64,000 nucleotides of DNA from Azolla caroliniana (GCA_043228905.1 JBHGNT010000012.1:13144001-13208000); one strand, 5' to 3'. Positions 22,601 to 35,232 are shown, counted from the first letter of the stretch. Translations and numbers: made by a program. Notes: generated from the sequence alone by a model not told the origin.

Positions 22601-24003
22601 TCTCTTCGTCCGCGTGCGATGAGTCGGCCCTCTTTTTCGGTGAAGTAACCGCCTTGATTAAATCGAACTTGCATCCCTTGCTCTACAATTTGGCTGACGG
22701 AGACCAAATTCTTCGTAATGGTCGGTACATGCAAGACATTTTTAATGTAATTTTGCTTACCTTCTTTTCCGAATGGAACATTGCCAATGTGCCGAATCGG
22801 GTGCGTAGTGTCATCTCCGGTTTCGACATAGCCGGGTCGGTCCGGCTCTCGAAGTTCTCGGAACCATTCTTGATGCGATGTCATATGGTTCGAGGCACCG
22901 GAATCGACGAACCATACGTCTTCCAGACCGGAGGCACTAGTTGAGGTAGCGGCCGACATAGAATTTGCTCTATGTTTCATCATGAACATTCCGCCACGGT
23001 AGGAGTTGTGTGCATACATTCCACCACGATCTTCGTAGTCGGAGTTGTGCCCGTACATTTTGCCACGGTCGGAGTTGTGCGCATACATTCCGCCACGATC
23101 TTTGTAGTCGGAGTTGTGTGCGTAATTCGTGAGTTGTTGGCTTGTGGAAGCCGATTCACGCATCTTCTTTCGACACTCTTCTTCGTGGTGGCCGAGCTTT
23201 CCGCAATATCCGCATTCGGTTGTGTTTTGACGGCTCGGGCCGGAGTGGAAGCTCCCCCTTCTTGCGAAGGTTCCTCGTTGGCCTCCGTTTTGCGGCTGAA
23301 ATTGGGAGTTGTTGTCGTAGGTCGGACCTCGTCCGCCTTGTCCTTGGCCAAATCGGCCTCTCGCTCGTCCGCGTCCTCTTCCTCCATTAGAGTGCGTGTA
23401 AAGCATGTGGCCTTCCGACTCATTGCTCCTTGTACGCATGTGGTTTTCTTCGACCAATAGCATTGATTGGAGCTCGAAGAAGGAGGGAGATTTCTCCCGT
23501 GCTAGAACGACGGTTCGCATCGCGCCGAACCGTGGTGCGAGGCCGCCGAGGCATATTTGCACCATCTCATCATCATCTATACTTACGCTTATTGAGCCAA
23601 GCGAGTCGCAAAGCTCCTTGATCTTCAAGGTGTATGTCGTGATGGACATGTCCCTTTGTTGAATGTTCAACTCTTGGCGGAGTTGAAGCTTCCTCGCGGC
23701 CGTGTTGGCGGCGAAAATCTTTCATAGATTTTCCCACTCTTCCTTCGGCGTCTTGGCTTCTCGAATGTAACCAAGCATGTGGTCGTGAACACATGTCGCC
23801 AAACAATACATCACACGGCTTGCGGCTTGCTCCCATGTCACGTATCCGGGAGCCGCTTCGGCGGGTCGGTCTTCATGCGCTCCTTTGATGTAGCTCCAAT
23901 AGCCTTGTCCGACAAGGTATTGGTGCATCTTGTACTCCCAAGATGCAAAGTTGTTTTGATCCAACTTCTCGGTAGGGAGAGCGCTCCCCATTTGAGTATT
24001 CAT
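19676..24003 (-). pseudogene. Broken copia gag-pol polyprotein (B1)
   Basis: Order on the minus strand: gag from the ATG at 24003; CCHC knuckle CGYCGKLGHHEEEC (about 23180-23225); protease D-S-G-A (about 22885); integrase with the HHCC block and DSDVWGP/FIDDFSRHTW (about 22080-22480); RT with ILYVDDLIIGG (about 20630-20660); RNase H ending at the stop at 19676. Every domain is present. The frame is closed by stops near 23722, 21967, 21643, 21007 and 20087, and shifted near 20440. Several stops stand where relatives have Gln, Glu or Trp. The longest open part is 566 codons (21970-23670). Confidence 0.9.
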
Positions 24004-24165
24004 TATGTCAATTCTTCTTCTTCTTCTTCTTCTCTCTTCGAATGCGAGCTATGTAGCGAAGCTACGATAGCTATGAGCCGGTTCTTGGTCGTCGGCGTAG
24101 AGCACAACACACGATCACGATGAGGCGAATGGGCTAGATCGAGCTACCAAATCGCTCTGATACCA

Positions 24166-24546
24166 TGTAAAGAATCAAGAGATGGATTCTTGTGAAGCGG
24201 AAGAGATATGAGTTATGTGTGTGTATGAGAGAGAGAGAGAGAGAGTGAGAGAGACAAGGAATACGCAAGGTAAAAGTATATTGACAAAGGAGAAAGACTC
24301 AACGTTATACAAGGTGGGAGGAGGGTGCTTTATGTAGTCACCCTCTCTCTTCATTAACTACAAGCCTCATGGAGCATAGGGAATGTGAAAGCTCATAAGT
24401 TATGTGTCATAGAATATGATTCTATGACTCATACTAAATGCTAGAATACAAAGTGGTGACATAATGGTGACTCTTGACCGTTGGAGTGTCTCTTCACTCT
24501 TAAGGTGAGTTCACACACTAGACCAAGTTGAGCTTGATTCTCAACA
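24166..24546 (-). repeat. 5' LTR of copia B1 (381 bp)
   Basis: It begins TGTTGAGAATC on the minus strand and ends TTCTTTACA beside the PBS (TGGTATCAGAGCG, 24153-24165). It retains the palindrome seen in the 3' LTR at 24407-24427. Confidence 0.93.
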
Positions 24547-24551
24547 ATATT

Positions 24552-24740
24552 ATGTGTCAAAGCAAAATTTCGGTCCATGAAACAAGAGTTGGCTCCTGAA
24601 TCTAAGAGAGCATATGCGAAGACCTGATGACATCTAGAGGTACTAAGCTGAACTTGTGCCGCAAAAACCCTATTAACTTGGTTCGATGAAATGGAACCAT
24701 TACTATGGACTGACTCTACCAATTCTGGGTTATCCAACAA
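24552..24740 (-). pseudogene. Gypsy C protease fragment
   Basis: Contains the retropepsin active site ALLDSGANSCFMDRNFA with D-S-G intact, matching the gypsy E protease at 44108-44551. It is cut just after this motif by copia B1. Confidence 0.82.
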
Positions 24741-24931
24741 AATGGCTCCTATTTTGGCATGGATTTACTCGTTTAGCACCTCATCTAGTTAGCTAAGTAC
24801 TTCAAAACAATTTGAAGGTGTAGAGCATTTGGAGAATCGAGATCCAATTTAGTACTAGCACGCACTTGGTAAACTTGATGCCTAGGTCAATGCATAGGCT
24901 GAGGCTGCACGACCCCTTGTCGTAACCTTTG

Positions 24932-25360
24932 TATTAGAGACATGAACTAATGTAAGCATAAAATACGGATAAAACATAGATTTAGATAGAAAGGAGAGAG
25001 AGAAAGAAGGGTGCTGATCCACCTGACCACCCCCGAGCGGAGGGATCGAGACAAACTCGAGCCTCGATCGGCGTCCCATACCACCGCCGTGGCGTCGAGT
25101 CGTACTTGGTGTTGGCGCGTTCGCTACAAGAGTTGCTCCACCACGAAACAGAGTCTCGACGTAGCCAAGACTCTTATTTATAGCGATACCCAAGGCCCCC
25201 AGGCAAGTCCACACTTGGCCTAATGGGTTTTCTAATCCCCGAAGATTAAATGTAATCCTCCCCTTCTTTACACTCTCGTTTAACCCTCACACTTATCCAT
25301 GTGTATAGAATACTACGGTAAATTCTCACCACGGGATATTATATGTTCATGCCCGTAACA
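24932..25360 (-). repeat. 3' LTR of gypsy A2 (429 bp)
   Basis: It starts right after the PPT (minus-strand AAAGAGAGGGAGTA) with TGTTACGGGCATG. It is ~26 bp shorter than the partner LTR. Confidence 0.92.
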
Positions 25361-28300
25361 TACTCCCTCTCTTTAAAACATTGCACTCTTGCAATGGAAA
25401 GTTAGTTCTGAAAGAATTTTCGCATTCCCATGTGACATCTTTTATTGATTTATCCATCCATTTTATTTTAAATTCTCGGATTTCTTTAGTACGTAATTGT
25501 TTTGTTTTAACATCGAGAATTCTTTCTGGCACATGTGGTTTAGAAGATAATTCTTCAGAAGTAACTAGAGTTTCAGTTGTAACTGTATTGTCACCAGAAC
25601 CTAGAGGTTCTTTTAGAGAACTCACATGAAAAATTGGATGAATTTCAATACCATCGGGAAGAGCGAGATGATAGGCTGATGACCCAATGCGTTTGAGGAC
25701 TTTAAAAGGTCCACAAAACCGTGGGGCTAACATAGCGCACTTACCCTTAGACAATGTCTTAGAATTGTGAGGTACACGTAAAAATACCTTCTGTCCAAGG
25801 TTGAATACACGAGGTTGCCTATGATGATCGGCATAAAAACGTGCTCTATCTTGAGCTGTTTTTATATTATCTCGTTCAATATGCAACATATCTTCCATAT
25901 CCCGAAGAAAGTTTTGTGTACTTCGCAACTCATCATGATGTATATTAACATCGATTGGGGCTCGTGGCTAAAAACCATACATCAACATAAAAGGACTATA
26001 TCCTGTCGACGTATGCTTAGAGCTGTTCTAAGCAAACTCCAAAATTGGGAGATAACGTTCCCATTTTGTTGGTTTTGCACCAACGTATGCTCGAAGCATG
26101 TCCTCAATAATTTGATTTACTCGTTTTGTCTGTCCATCGGATTGAGGATGATCCGTGGAGCTCATGCTCAGTGTAGTTTCAAACTTCTTGAAGACTTGCA
26201 TCCAGCAGTAACTAGTAAACTTTGGATCTCGATCACTCATGATATCCATCGGTAACCCATAAAAAATGAAATAACTCGTCAACGAATTGGTAAGCCAATT
26301 CAAGAGTTGTTACCATGGTTTTAGTAGCCATAAATCTGACCATTTTTGTTAGTCTGTCAACGACAACCCAGATGGTATCATGGCCTTTTTGGGTGCGAGG
26401 AAGGCTAACAATAAAATCCATGGATATACTTTCCCATTTATTATTGGGAATGTCCAAGGGATGTAAAAGTCCTGCGGCTTTAAGTCGCTCGGTTTAGTCA
26501 CATAGCTATGTATGTCAGGGCACATCTTAGGCCAATAGAATTGAGTGGAGATTAGATCGAGTGTGCGATGTATTCCAGGGTGCCTTGTTGAGGATGCATC
26601 ATGGCATTCAAAAATAATTCTCTTTTCGACCTCAGGCAAATCTGGAACACAAACCTTCCCATTATGGTAGAGCAAACAGTTAGCAATGTGGAAGTATTCC
26701 TTCGAGGATGTGGTTGTGTCTGTTCGAGACTCAACTCTTGCCCAATATTTTGCAAAATAATTGTCATCAAGATCCTTTCCTCGAAGGTGATAATAAAGAT
26801 CTGAGGTTATTTCAGTGAATCTAAGCATGTTAACTTCATGGATGCGACTTAATGCATCAACGACAGTGTTCATGGAACCTTTACGATATCGTATCGAAAA
26901 ATCAAAGTCCTGAATGAGATCAGCCCATCATGCCTTACGACCTTTTAGGTCTTGTTGGTCACAAAAATATTTCAAGTACTCATGGTCCGTAGTTACCACA
27001 AAGCGATTTCCATAAAGATAATGGCGGCATGTTTTGAGCTCATGTAAAACTGCAAATAATTTCTTTTCTTGAACAGTATACCGACATTGAGCAGAATCAA
27101 GTTTCTTACTCTCGAATGCTATTGGTTTACCATCTTGATATAAGACAAGACCTATAGCATAATCGCTTGCATCGGTTTCAACCTCAAAAGGTTTTGAAGG
27201 ATCAGGTAAAAGAAGCGAAGGAGCCATGCACACGAGGTCCTTGAGCTCCTTAAAGGCGAGGTCTAATGTAGAATTACAGACAATAGGTTTTGTAGAGTTA
27301 TGCATTTGACCTTTTAAAAGATCAGTAAATGGAGTCGTCAATTGGGAGTAATTACGAAGGGACTTTCACAAAAACACGACAAAACCAAGGAATGATCGAA
27401 CTTCTCGAATATTCCGAAGCATGGGCCAAAGCTTGATTTTCTCGATGCGAAAAGGATTAATATGAACTCCTCGTTCGGTTATGAGATGTCGAAGATAAGT
27501 AATTGATTTCTTGAAGAACTCACATTTTGAGATCTTCGCATAAAATTGTTTGTCACACAATGTTTGTAAAACAAAGCGGACATGTTTAGCATGTTCTTGT
27601 AATGTACGGCTATAAACTAAAATAGCATCCAAAAAGGACATTAGAAATCTGACCTTTATGGTTTGCATCTTTAGCTTTGCTGTCGTGCTGTTTGCTTTGG
27701 AGCTTTGGGCATTACTCTTTTGTATGACCCTTCTTTTTGAAGAATACGCAAAAAGGATGTTGTCGCTTACAACAAAGCGGACATGTTTAGCATGTTCTTG
27801 TAATGTACGGCTATAAACTAAAATAGCATCCAAAAAGGACATTAGAAATCTGACCTTTATGGTTTGCATCTTTAGCTTTGCTGTCGTGCTGTTTCCTTTG
27901 GAGCTTTGGGCATTACTCTTTTGTATGACCCTTCTTTTTGAAGAATACGCAAAAAGGATGTTGTCGCTTACAATTGTGATCCATGAATTCGTTGGGTGTC
28001 TTGCGTTTCCCAGCGAATTGGGACTGTTTAGTCCCAGGAGCTTCGTTGGGTTTGTTGTGGTCCTTCTTTGAAGTGCGTTGATAGCGAAGAACTATTTCAA
28101 CCGCCTCTTCGATGGATTTTGGATCCTTATCGTGCACTATCCAGTGATAGTTCGAAATTGGGGATTCCATTGACAAAACAAGCTATTAACCAATTGTCCC
28201 CTTCTAGACCCAATTTTTGGATTTGGGTTCTAGCATGGTGGACATAGTCTTCTTGCGAGGAAAACTTCATGCTAGAGAGGTTCATTAAAGCTTGTGCTGC

Positions 28301-28789
28301 CTCGGTTTGAGAGGGAGGTTGCAGAAATTAGCCCTTAAAAACTATGGCCAAATCTGTCAAGGTATCGGGCAATTTCCCCAAAGTTTGGAGCCCACGCCAC
28401 AAGGTGGCGGCCTTACCCCCTAGTTCTCGGCCAACATATGCAATCTTCGTACTATCTGGCGTGGGATATTGCTCAAAATGAGACTCCCATTGGCCCAGCC
28501 ACGTGCAGATTGCTTCTTCGGTTCTTTCCTTTTTTTCTCCCGTAAATGGTTTAACGAAAAACGATGGTTCATCATGTTGCTCATCAGGTCTATTAGTCTC
28601 ACATTGTAAACTAATGACACGTGCCTCGAGAGCACTTTGAGATTGCTGAAGTTCGGTCATCTGTTGAGTGGTGAAACTAAGGTATTGGCTTATTTGTGAA
28701 ATATACATCTCAATGGACATTTGTTTAGGAGGATTTCCTTGAGTTCCTTCCGCTTGAGCGGATGACATCAGGTCGTTATTTTGAGCCAT
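25347..28789 (-). pseudogene. Broken gag-pol of gypsy A2
   Basis: Gag starts at about 28789 and is interrupted by a stop at 28328 and a frameshift near 28150. The knuckle region (about 27960) is fused directly to the RT palm, which reads LDAILVYS where A4 has LDDILVYS. Connection (27366-27869), RNase H (26928-27341), and integrase in several frames (26028-26873) follow. The chromodomain-like end ([16 protein letters not shown], 25347-25928) is open. Protease and the RT fingers are missing. As in A4, the last codons read into the LTR. Confidence 0.9.
27571..27972 (-). repeat. 201-bp tandem duplication across a deletion scar (A2)
   Basis: 27571-27771 is repeated at 27772-27972 with only a base or two changed (for example TTTGCTTTGG versus TTTCCTTTGG). 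Each unit holds the gag-RT fusion point. Confidence 0.93.
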
Positions 28790-29949
28790 TGAATGATTAT
28801 TTCTGGCAAAGAAATAGGATAAGGTCAAACAAATAGTCATAACATCATGTCGTGATGTAAACATATCATGGACAAACATTAATCGATATCATGATCTCAC
28901 GTGAATACCCCTCTAGACGTATGCGATGAGTTTCATGATTAGGTTACTATGGTAACGCAAAGGTGTTTTAAAAACTATGGCGGTGACAAATAAATGTCTT
29001 TCCCTGATCTCTATATCAATTTTTTCATGGTGGCTCCCTGAGGCTCAACCATGTATGTTCGCGTCATGAATAGTTTATACACGAAAAAAATGTTAACAAT
29101 AAACTATGTTTCGGTGCCCACATATGTGGTTTCGGCTCTTTAAGTCCTATTACGAGGACCCCGAAGTGCACTTAGACCTCAAGTCTAAACATGTGTTATA
29201 GTCATATATGTATCAACAATGTTGTATGGTCTTGGCCATATTTGAACTCGAGACCTGGAGAACAAATGCATTAAACAGTTAGGCCAACCAAGTAGGTTTC
29301 TCTTCTTAAATGTTTAATATTTAATGCGTATAAGAGATATGCGAGGCATTTGCCCATGTATATATGTCAAGAGTCCCTATTTACCCCTCGTTTACCACAA
29401 ACTTTGTTGGTACGTTACTTAACCTCAAGTCTCGTAATTATGATGGCATATGCCAAAGTGCAACCTAATGGTCAAGCCAAATGAGCCCTCTTTTCGTAGT
29501 AGGCCTAAGTGGCCCATCATATGGTTACGTCATTACGAATGCCTTTCGTAAGAATGATCTCATGGTGGCATCGTATCCATGTAATGAGGGAGGGATGTTG
29601 GATATGTGTGTCATAAGAGCGACCTCACATGAAGTGGGTTAAGCCCTACGTACTCAACACCATTGTGGCTATGATTGTTTCATTATGTAACGAAATATAG
29701 AAGTGACCAATGGGGATGTCAACAAAAAATTGTTGAAAAAGGGATGGTGAAAACGCCATTCTCACAAAAATGTGAGGACGGCCACCAAGATCCTTTTCCT
29801 GACAAGGACAACATTCGATAGAAATCACGTAATATCAAATATACACGTATGTTTACTTATCACATATATATGATCAAATACGTATACACGTGACCACATA
29901 TGCGTACATTAAACAAATCGTTACATCAAATAGTTAGAAATGATGTAAT

Positions 29950-30225
29950 CGAGATACTTAATCGACGCATATATCCTCTACGCACACGAAACATCCAAAA
30001 ATAAGGGTTCATCGTGATACGCAATTGAGGTATCGACCTCTTACGCATACGAGACCAAACGCATATCATTTACAACGAAATCGAGGTATTGACCTTAGAT
30101 GCATACGTAACATATGTATGGGAGTGTAATACGCAATTGAGGTATTAACCTCGTGCGCATACGACACTAATCACATATTCAATATATGTCAAATGAGGTA
30201 TTGACCTCATACACATATGCAAACG
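29950..30225 (-). promoter_or_regulatory. Leader hairpin-repeat array of gypsy A2
   Basis: Diverged version of the GAGGT-N4-ACCTC array, with readable units near 30026-30039, 30137-30150 and 30195-30208. Confidence 0.6.
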
Positions 30226-30467
30226 TTTTATACAACCAATTAATTACCACTACAACATCATTTAATTAATGAAAACAATTACATATAGACTATACACATG
30301 ATTAGATGGGAGAAGAAAAAATAGAAAAATAAATAAGGAAAGAGTTACCGAAGTTCCTTTCTTGATCGTTGTCTGGATCAAGGCCGACCGCACATCGATC
30401 GATCACCATCAATCAACAAGACAAAAGATAACAAAAGAAACATTAGAACATAGGCTCGGATAACAAC

Positions 30468-30922
30468 TATTAGAGTCATGAACTATTGTAAGCATAAAAT
30501 AAGGATAAAAGATAGATCTAGATAGAAAGGAGAGAGAGAAAGAAGGGTGCCAATCCACCTGACCACCCTCGAGCAAAGGGATCGAGACAGAATCAAGCCT
30601 CAATCGGCATCCCATACCACCGCCGTGGCATCGAGTGGTACTTGGTGCTAGCGCGCTCGCTACAAGAGTTGATCCACCACGAAAAAGAGTCTTGACGTAG
30701 TCAATAAGATGATGAAATGAGGATAGCTAGGCCTCTTATTTATAGCGATACCCAAGGACCCCAGGCAAGTTCACACTTGGCCTAATGGGTTGTCTGAATC
30801 CCGATGATTAAATGTAATCCTGCCCTTCTTTACACTCTCGTTTAACCCTCACACTTATCCACGTGTATAGAATACTACGGTTAATTCTCACCACGGGATA
30901 TTATAATGTCATGCCCGTAACA
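30468..30922 (-). repeat. 5' LTR of gypsy A2 (455 bp)
   Basis: Same length as the A1 and solo A LTRs. The adjacent PBS reads TTGTTATCCGAGCC, with two changes from the tRNA-iMet match. Confidence 0.92.
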
Positions 30923-31016
30923 CTTTGAATCTTATTAATAGTTGTTCTCATGTTATCGGTATTCCAAAAGAAGCTAGGAACTCTTTAATAAACTCATCAG
31001 AATGATCCAAAATAGA

Positions 31017-31442
31017 TTACTTTTTCTTAAGTAACGGTGCAAACCAAGCCAATGCTGTACTAGTCAATAGAGTCCCAACCAACCCTACTCGTGCGGAATC
31101 TATTGGATATCGAGTGGGATGCATTTGACATACTAGACGTACCTGATTTAGAAATCCTCGAAATTGTGATCGAGTACCATCAAACTTCGATGGGACACTT
31201 ATGTTGGGTTCTTTTGTCGAATTTGGTGCTTGTAATGCTTGTTGTCGCAATGTTATTAATGCCGCTTCAAGTTGATGAACCCTTTGAGTTAATTCTTCAT
31301 GGTGTTTGAGCTTTCTCGACATTCACTTGTTGTAAATCCCCGAGCAAGCTTTGATTCTCTTGCCCCAAGGCCATGAACTTGGTGCTCAAGCGTTCAAGAT
31401 CACCTAGAACGTGCATATATTCTTGTTCACTTACTGCTGCCA
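31017..31442 (-). pseudogene. Gypsy C gag, frameshifted
   Basis: The start codon is at about 31442 (MAAVSEQEYMHVLGDL). The frame shifts near 31320, after which LPSK-like gag sequence follows: VPSKFDGTRSQFRGFLNQVRL and LAWFAPLLKKK, with a stop at 31017. It closely resembles the gypsy E gag. Gypsy A2 cuts the rest. Confidence 0.82.
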
Positions 31443-31521
31443 TGTTTATGAGAAGATAGGATGAGAGGTTCCTTGGAAAAAAATGATTACAATGAAGAAG
31501 GTTAGGGATTTTTGTTCAAAC

Positions 31522-31992
31522 TGTCAGGGCCGTAGCCAAAGATAAGTTTAAAATGAAGAAAAGAATGAGAATAAGAAAGGAATGAGAGAGAAATAGGACG
31601 TTGAAAATGTATTAACAATGAGAACAAGGGTTACAATAACAATGAGAACAAGGGTTACAAGAGTATGCCAAAGACTGGTGTTGAACCGGAATGGTTCATC
31701 AATACTTAGATACATGTTTATATAGCATGCTTTGGATACATGCATGCTCGCCACCTCATAGGCACACATGATTGCCATTTGGCATTCATGCAAGCATGAC
31801 ACTTGGTAATCATGCATTATCCTATGTGGTGGCGACGTTTCATAATGTTATATATGTTTCTTCCTGATTTAATTTAAAACTTTACATACATGTAATATAA
31901 TCCTAATGGTTGAAGCTACACATCATCTTTGAGGAGGTCATGGGTTCAAATCTCTATTACGAGTCTTGGAGTTTTGGTATATGTTCATGACA
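31522..31992 (-). repeat. 5' LTR of gypsy C (471 bp)
   Basis: TGTCAGGGCC at one end and TTCATGACA at the other. A tRNA-like B box (GGTTCAAATCT, 31943-31953) lies ~40 bp from the LTR's 5' end, as in gypsy E. The expected PBS position reads GTTTGAACAAAAATCCC on the minus strand, which does not match tRNA-iMet. Confidence 0.82.
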
Positions 31993-32277
31993 GCGGGGAG
32001 AAATCGAGCTGAGTTTGAAGAACTAAAACGAAGCCTTCATGACAAATTTGCGATGAAGGAACTTGGACAAGCCCGACACATACTGGGAATGAGGACTCTC
32101 TGACTCTCCCAGTTCGACTACATTTGTAAGGTGCTAAAGCACTTTAACCTGGAGAATGCAACACCAACATCGACTCCGCTACCGATGTTGACTAGACTGT
32201 CGGACAGAGGCTCTCCTTCAACATATGAGGAGAGAAAGCTCAATAGAAAGATACCCTACACATTGGCCGTAGGAAGT
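31993..32277 (+). pseudogene. Copia G, part 2: RT fragment
   Basis: Reads EELKRSLHDKFAMKELGQARHILGM and later RKIPYTLAVGS on the plus strand, the part of a copia RT just after the YVDD block. A TGA interrupts near 32099. Copia H is inserted at 32277; the other side resumes at 47467 with SIMYAMVATHPNLAY, restoring the normal order. That it belongs with 15461-16858 is inferred from strand and position. Confidence 0.8.
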
Positions 32278-32765
32278 TGTGAGGAATAGTTCGGAATATC
32301 GCTTGGCCACAACCGAGTCTTGAATCACAGAAATGGGAAAGAACGAGAGAGTACACAGAAATGACACAGGATATTTACGTGGAAACGAATAGGGAAAAAC
32401 CATAGGAGTCCACAGACTCCAACTATCACTATGGGAGAAAGGTACAATTAGAGCCTCGAAGGCAACAACCTCAAGCTCTGTATCTTCGCCAACCGGCGGT
32501 TACAACAGAGTATCTCTCTGTATCTCACACACACACTTTCTCTGTCGCTCTCTATACAACAGTTACAACAGTATGACAACAACAACCATTTACAAAGTGA
32601 TTGCCCTAAGTCATATTTATACTTATATGAACTTAGGGCTATTTACAAATATAGCCTCAATAGGCTTACTGAAAACATATTTATAGATATGTCTTCTCTT
32701 CCGGTTCTCACCGGGTCCTCTTTATTCATCACCAGATCCCATCCGGAGAGACCGATTTCCCAACA
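32278..32765 (-). repeat. 3' LTR of copia H (488 bp)
   Basis: Begins TGTTGGGAAATCGG on the minus strand, after the PPT GTGAAGGGGGAGAT (32766-32779). It ends CTATTCCTCACA. Confidence 0.9.
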
Positions 32766-32775
32766 ATCTCCCCCT

Positions 32776-35232
32776 TCACTCTGACATGGGATATCTTGTC
32801 AGCCCGATTTGCTTTCGGCACGTGTCCAGCTTGTCGGTTGTCAGGACCTTGGTCAACATGTCTGACCCATTCTCCTCTGTGTGGATCTTCGTGAGCATGA
32901 ACTCTTGATCTTCTACTCTCTCCCGGATCCAGTGGTACCTCTGATGGATATGTTTTGTCTGGGAATGGTAGGCCGCGTTCTTTGCAAGGTGGATGACACT
33001 TTGACTATCGTAGTAGAGTTGGTATTCCTCCTGTTGGATTCCTAGCTCTCCGATGAAGTCCTTCATCCAGATTATCTCCTTACCGGCTTCTACAACTGCC
33101 ATGTACTCCGCCTCCGTGGTTGACAATGCAACCGTCTTTTGCAGCCTTGACTGCTAGGAAATAGCTCCCCCTGCATAGGTCATGACATATGCGGATGTAG
33201 ACCGAATGGTATCCGCATCAGCCGACATATCCGAATCCGTGAATACGTCAAGTTGGGGATTACTGGAGCCGAACTAGAGGCACATACTCGAGGTGCCTTT
33301 CAAGTACCAGAATATCCACTTGACCGCGTTCCAATGCTCTTTGTCGAGATCGCTCATGAACCGGCTCCCCACTCCGATTGCATATCCGATATCCGGCCGG
33401 GTACATACCATTGCGTACATCAAGCTCCCGACGACAGAGGCATATGGTAACTTCATTATATCCGTCTTCTCCGCCTTTGTCCTTGGGCTTTGTTTCCCTG
33501 ATAGCTTGCAATTTGCCGGAAGTGTTGATCCGACCGGTTTTGCCTTCGACATGTTGAACCATTGAAGCACGTTTGTCACATACTTCTCATGTGACAACCA
33601 CAACAACTTCTTCGACCGGTCCCGGATAATGTGCATTCCCAATATTTGTCTTGCCGGACCCAAGTCTTTCATTGAGAAGGTCCGGTTCAGAACCTTCTTT
33701 AGCATCCGAATCTTGCCTTGGTCTCCTCCGACGATCAACATATCATCCACATATAGGAGGAGTATCAAGAAATCGCCTCCGTCGAATTTCTTCACAAACA
33801 CACAGTGATTGGCCTGCGTCTTGTGGTACCCTTGGTCGGTCATGAAGGAGTCAAACTTCCGGTACCATTGCCGGGGAGCTTGCTTCAGTCCGTATAGGCT
33901 CTTCTTCAGCCGGCACACTAGGTGTTCCTTCCCTTTCTTCTCAAATCCTTCTGGTTGATGCATGTAGATCTCCTCTTCGAGATCACCATGGAGGAATGCC
34001 ATCTTCACGTCCAGTTGCTCTACCTCGAGGTCCATGCTTGCCGCTATGCCCAATACCGTCCGAATGGATGTCATCTTTACTATCGGGGCAAAGATCTCAT
34101 CGAAATCCACTCCTTTCTTCTGCTGGAAGCCCTTCGCCACGATTCGGGCCTTATACCTTGGTGGATTTTTGGCATCTCCCGGTTTGAGTTTGTACACCCA
34201 CTTGTTCCGGAGTGCTCTCTTCCCTTTCGGCAACTCCGTCAATTCATATGTGTGGTTCTCATGCAGGGAATCAATCTCATCCTGCATGGCACTCAACCAC
34301 TTGTGGCTGTGGGTGTCTAGTTTTGCTTCTTCGAAGCTTTCCGGCTCCCCCTCACCAGTTAGCAACACATGCTCTACATCCGGAAATCTCCGGGGGGCTC
34401 TTCTCTCTCGGAGAGGATATCTCCGTCCTTGGTTTCTGACTGCCGGTTCCTCCGTTTGTTCCTCATCCTCATCCGATTTAGGATCTTGTTCGGTTCCGGT
34501 GTCTTCTTCTTCTTCTTCTTCGGTCGGTTCGGTTTCTTGTCCGTATCCGACCGGTTCGTCGAGTGTCATCCGGTTACTGGCTAACATCCGGTTTTCAACT
34601 AGGTAGGTCCTTGTGTCCTCTAGCTGGTTTTTATTGGATGATCTAGAGTTAATCACCTTCTTCTCCGACACCCAGTCGGCAATAGTCTTGTCTTCCATGA
34701 AGACTATGTCCCGACTCCAGAACACCTTCTTGTCGACAAGATCCCACACCCGGTAACCGAACTCATCGCCGCCATATCCAAGGAATATGCATGGCCGGGA
34801 CTTTGGATCCAAATTTTCTCTCTTGTCCTTCGCCACATGCACGTAGGTGAGACACCCGAACACCTTCAGATGCCGGTAAGATACATCTTTGCCGGTCCAT
34901 ACTTTCTGAGGTGAGTCTCCTCCCGAGGGTATTGAGGGTGATCTGTTTATCACGTAGGTCACCGTCATCAACGCCTCAGCCCAAAACTTTTTGGGTAACT
35001 TGACAAGTGTGAGCATACTCCGGACTCTCTCCATTATGGTCTGGTTCATCCTTTTGGCCAACACGTTTAATTCTGGCATCTTCGGCATAGTAAACTCGAG
35101 CCGGATTCCCTTCGACTGGCATTACTCCTCGAACTGCCCCTAGTATTCTCCCCCATTATCTCCTCGAACCGCCTTCAGCTTCCAGCTGGTTTCTCTTTCC
35201 ACTCTCGCGTGGAGCTCCTCGAAGACGGATAG
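32776..35232 (-). pseudogene. Copia H pol: integrase end, RT, RNase H
   Basis: A 604-codon open stretch (33274-35088) covers the integrase C-terminus, an acidic spacer (EPTEEEEEEDTGTEQDP), the RT with LLLYVDDMLIVGG (about 33730) and the connection. RNase H follows to 32776 (STTEAEYMAVVEA, KHIHQRYHWIRERV). Stops stand at 33274 and near 33155, the latter where relatives have Trp. In the integrase the catalytic block reads NVLAKRMNQ: Lys replaces the D,D,E glutamate and Val replaces the usual Gly. The integrase N-terminal half lies beyond A3 at 46388-46830. RT looks chemically intact, but the element is dead. Confidence 0.88.

Larger units (their letters stand above)
19024..24546 (-). mobile_element. 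Copia B1: full-length Ty1/copia element with TSD
   Basis: Minus-strand element of 5523 bp with both LTRs, PBS, PPT and all pol domains. ATATT flanks it (19019-19023 and 24547-24551). It is inserted in the protease region of gypsy C. The LTRs differ by about six substitutions plus a GA-repeat length change. The polyprotein is broken, so it is non-autonomous. Confidence 0.95.
24932..30922 (-). mobile_element. Gypsy A2: rearranged copy with both LTRs and TSD
   Basis: Minus-strand family-A element of 5991 bp with LTRs at 24932-25360 and 30468-30922. CTTTG flanks it (24927-24931 and 30923-30927), placing it in gypsy C. A deletion removes protease and most of RT, and a 201-bp tandem duplication spans the deletion scar. 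The PBS is mutated. Confidence 0.94.
16861..31992 (-). mobile_element. Gypsy C: chromovirus-like element holding copia B1 and gypsy A2
   Basis: Minus-strand Ty3/gypsy element in pieces: pol (16861-19023), protease (24552-24926) and gag plus 5' LTR (30928-31992). Copia B1 (TSD ATATT) and gypsy A2 (TSD CTTTG) separate the pieces. Its proteins are closely related to gypsy E. The 3' part from mid-integrase onward, including the 3' LTR, is missing at 16861, so the copia G junction there is a deletion end. Confidence 0.85.

Noticed and set aside
22972-23460. Plus-strand 162-codon frame with VGVV/IHSAT repeats
   Set aside because: It is antisense to copia B1 gag, and the repeats mirror the gag repeat NSDYEDRGGMYAH.
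34034-34606. Plus-strand 190-codon frame
   Set aside because: It is the complement of copia H pol, including the acidic spacer that gives a serine run.
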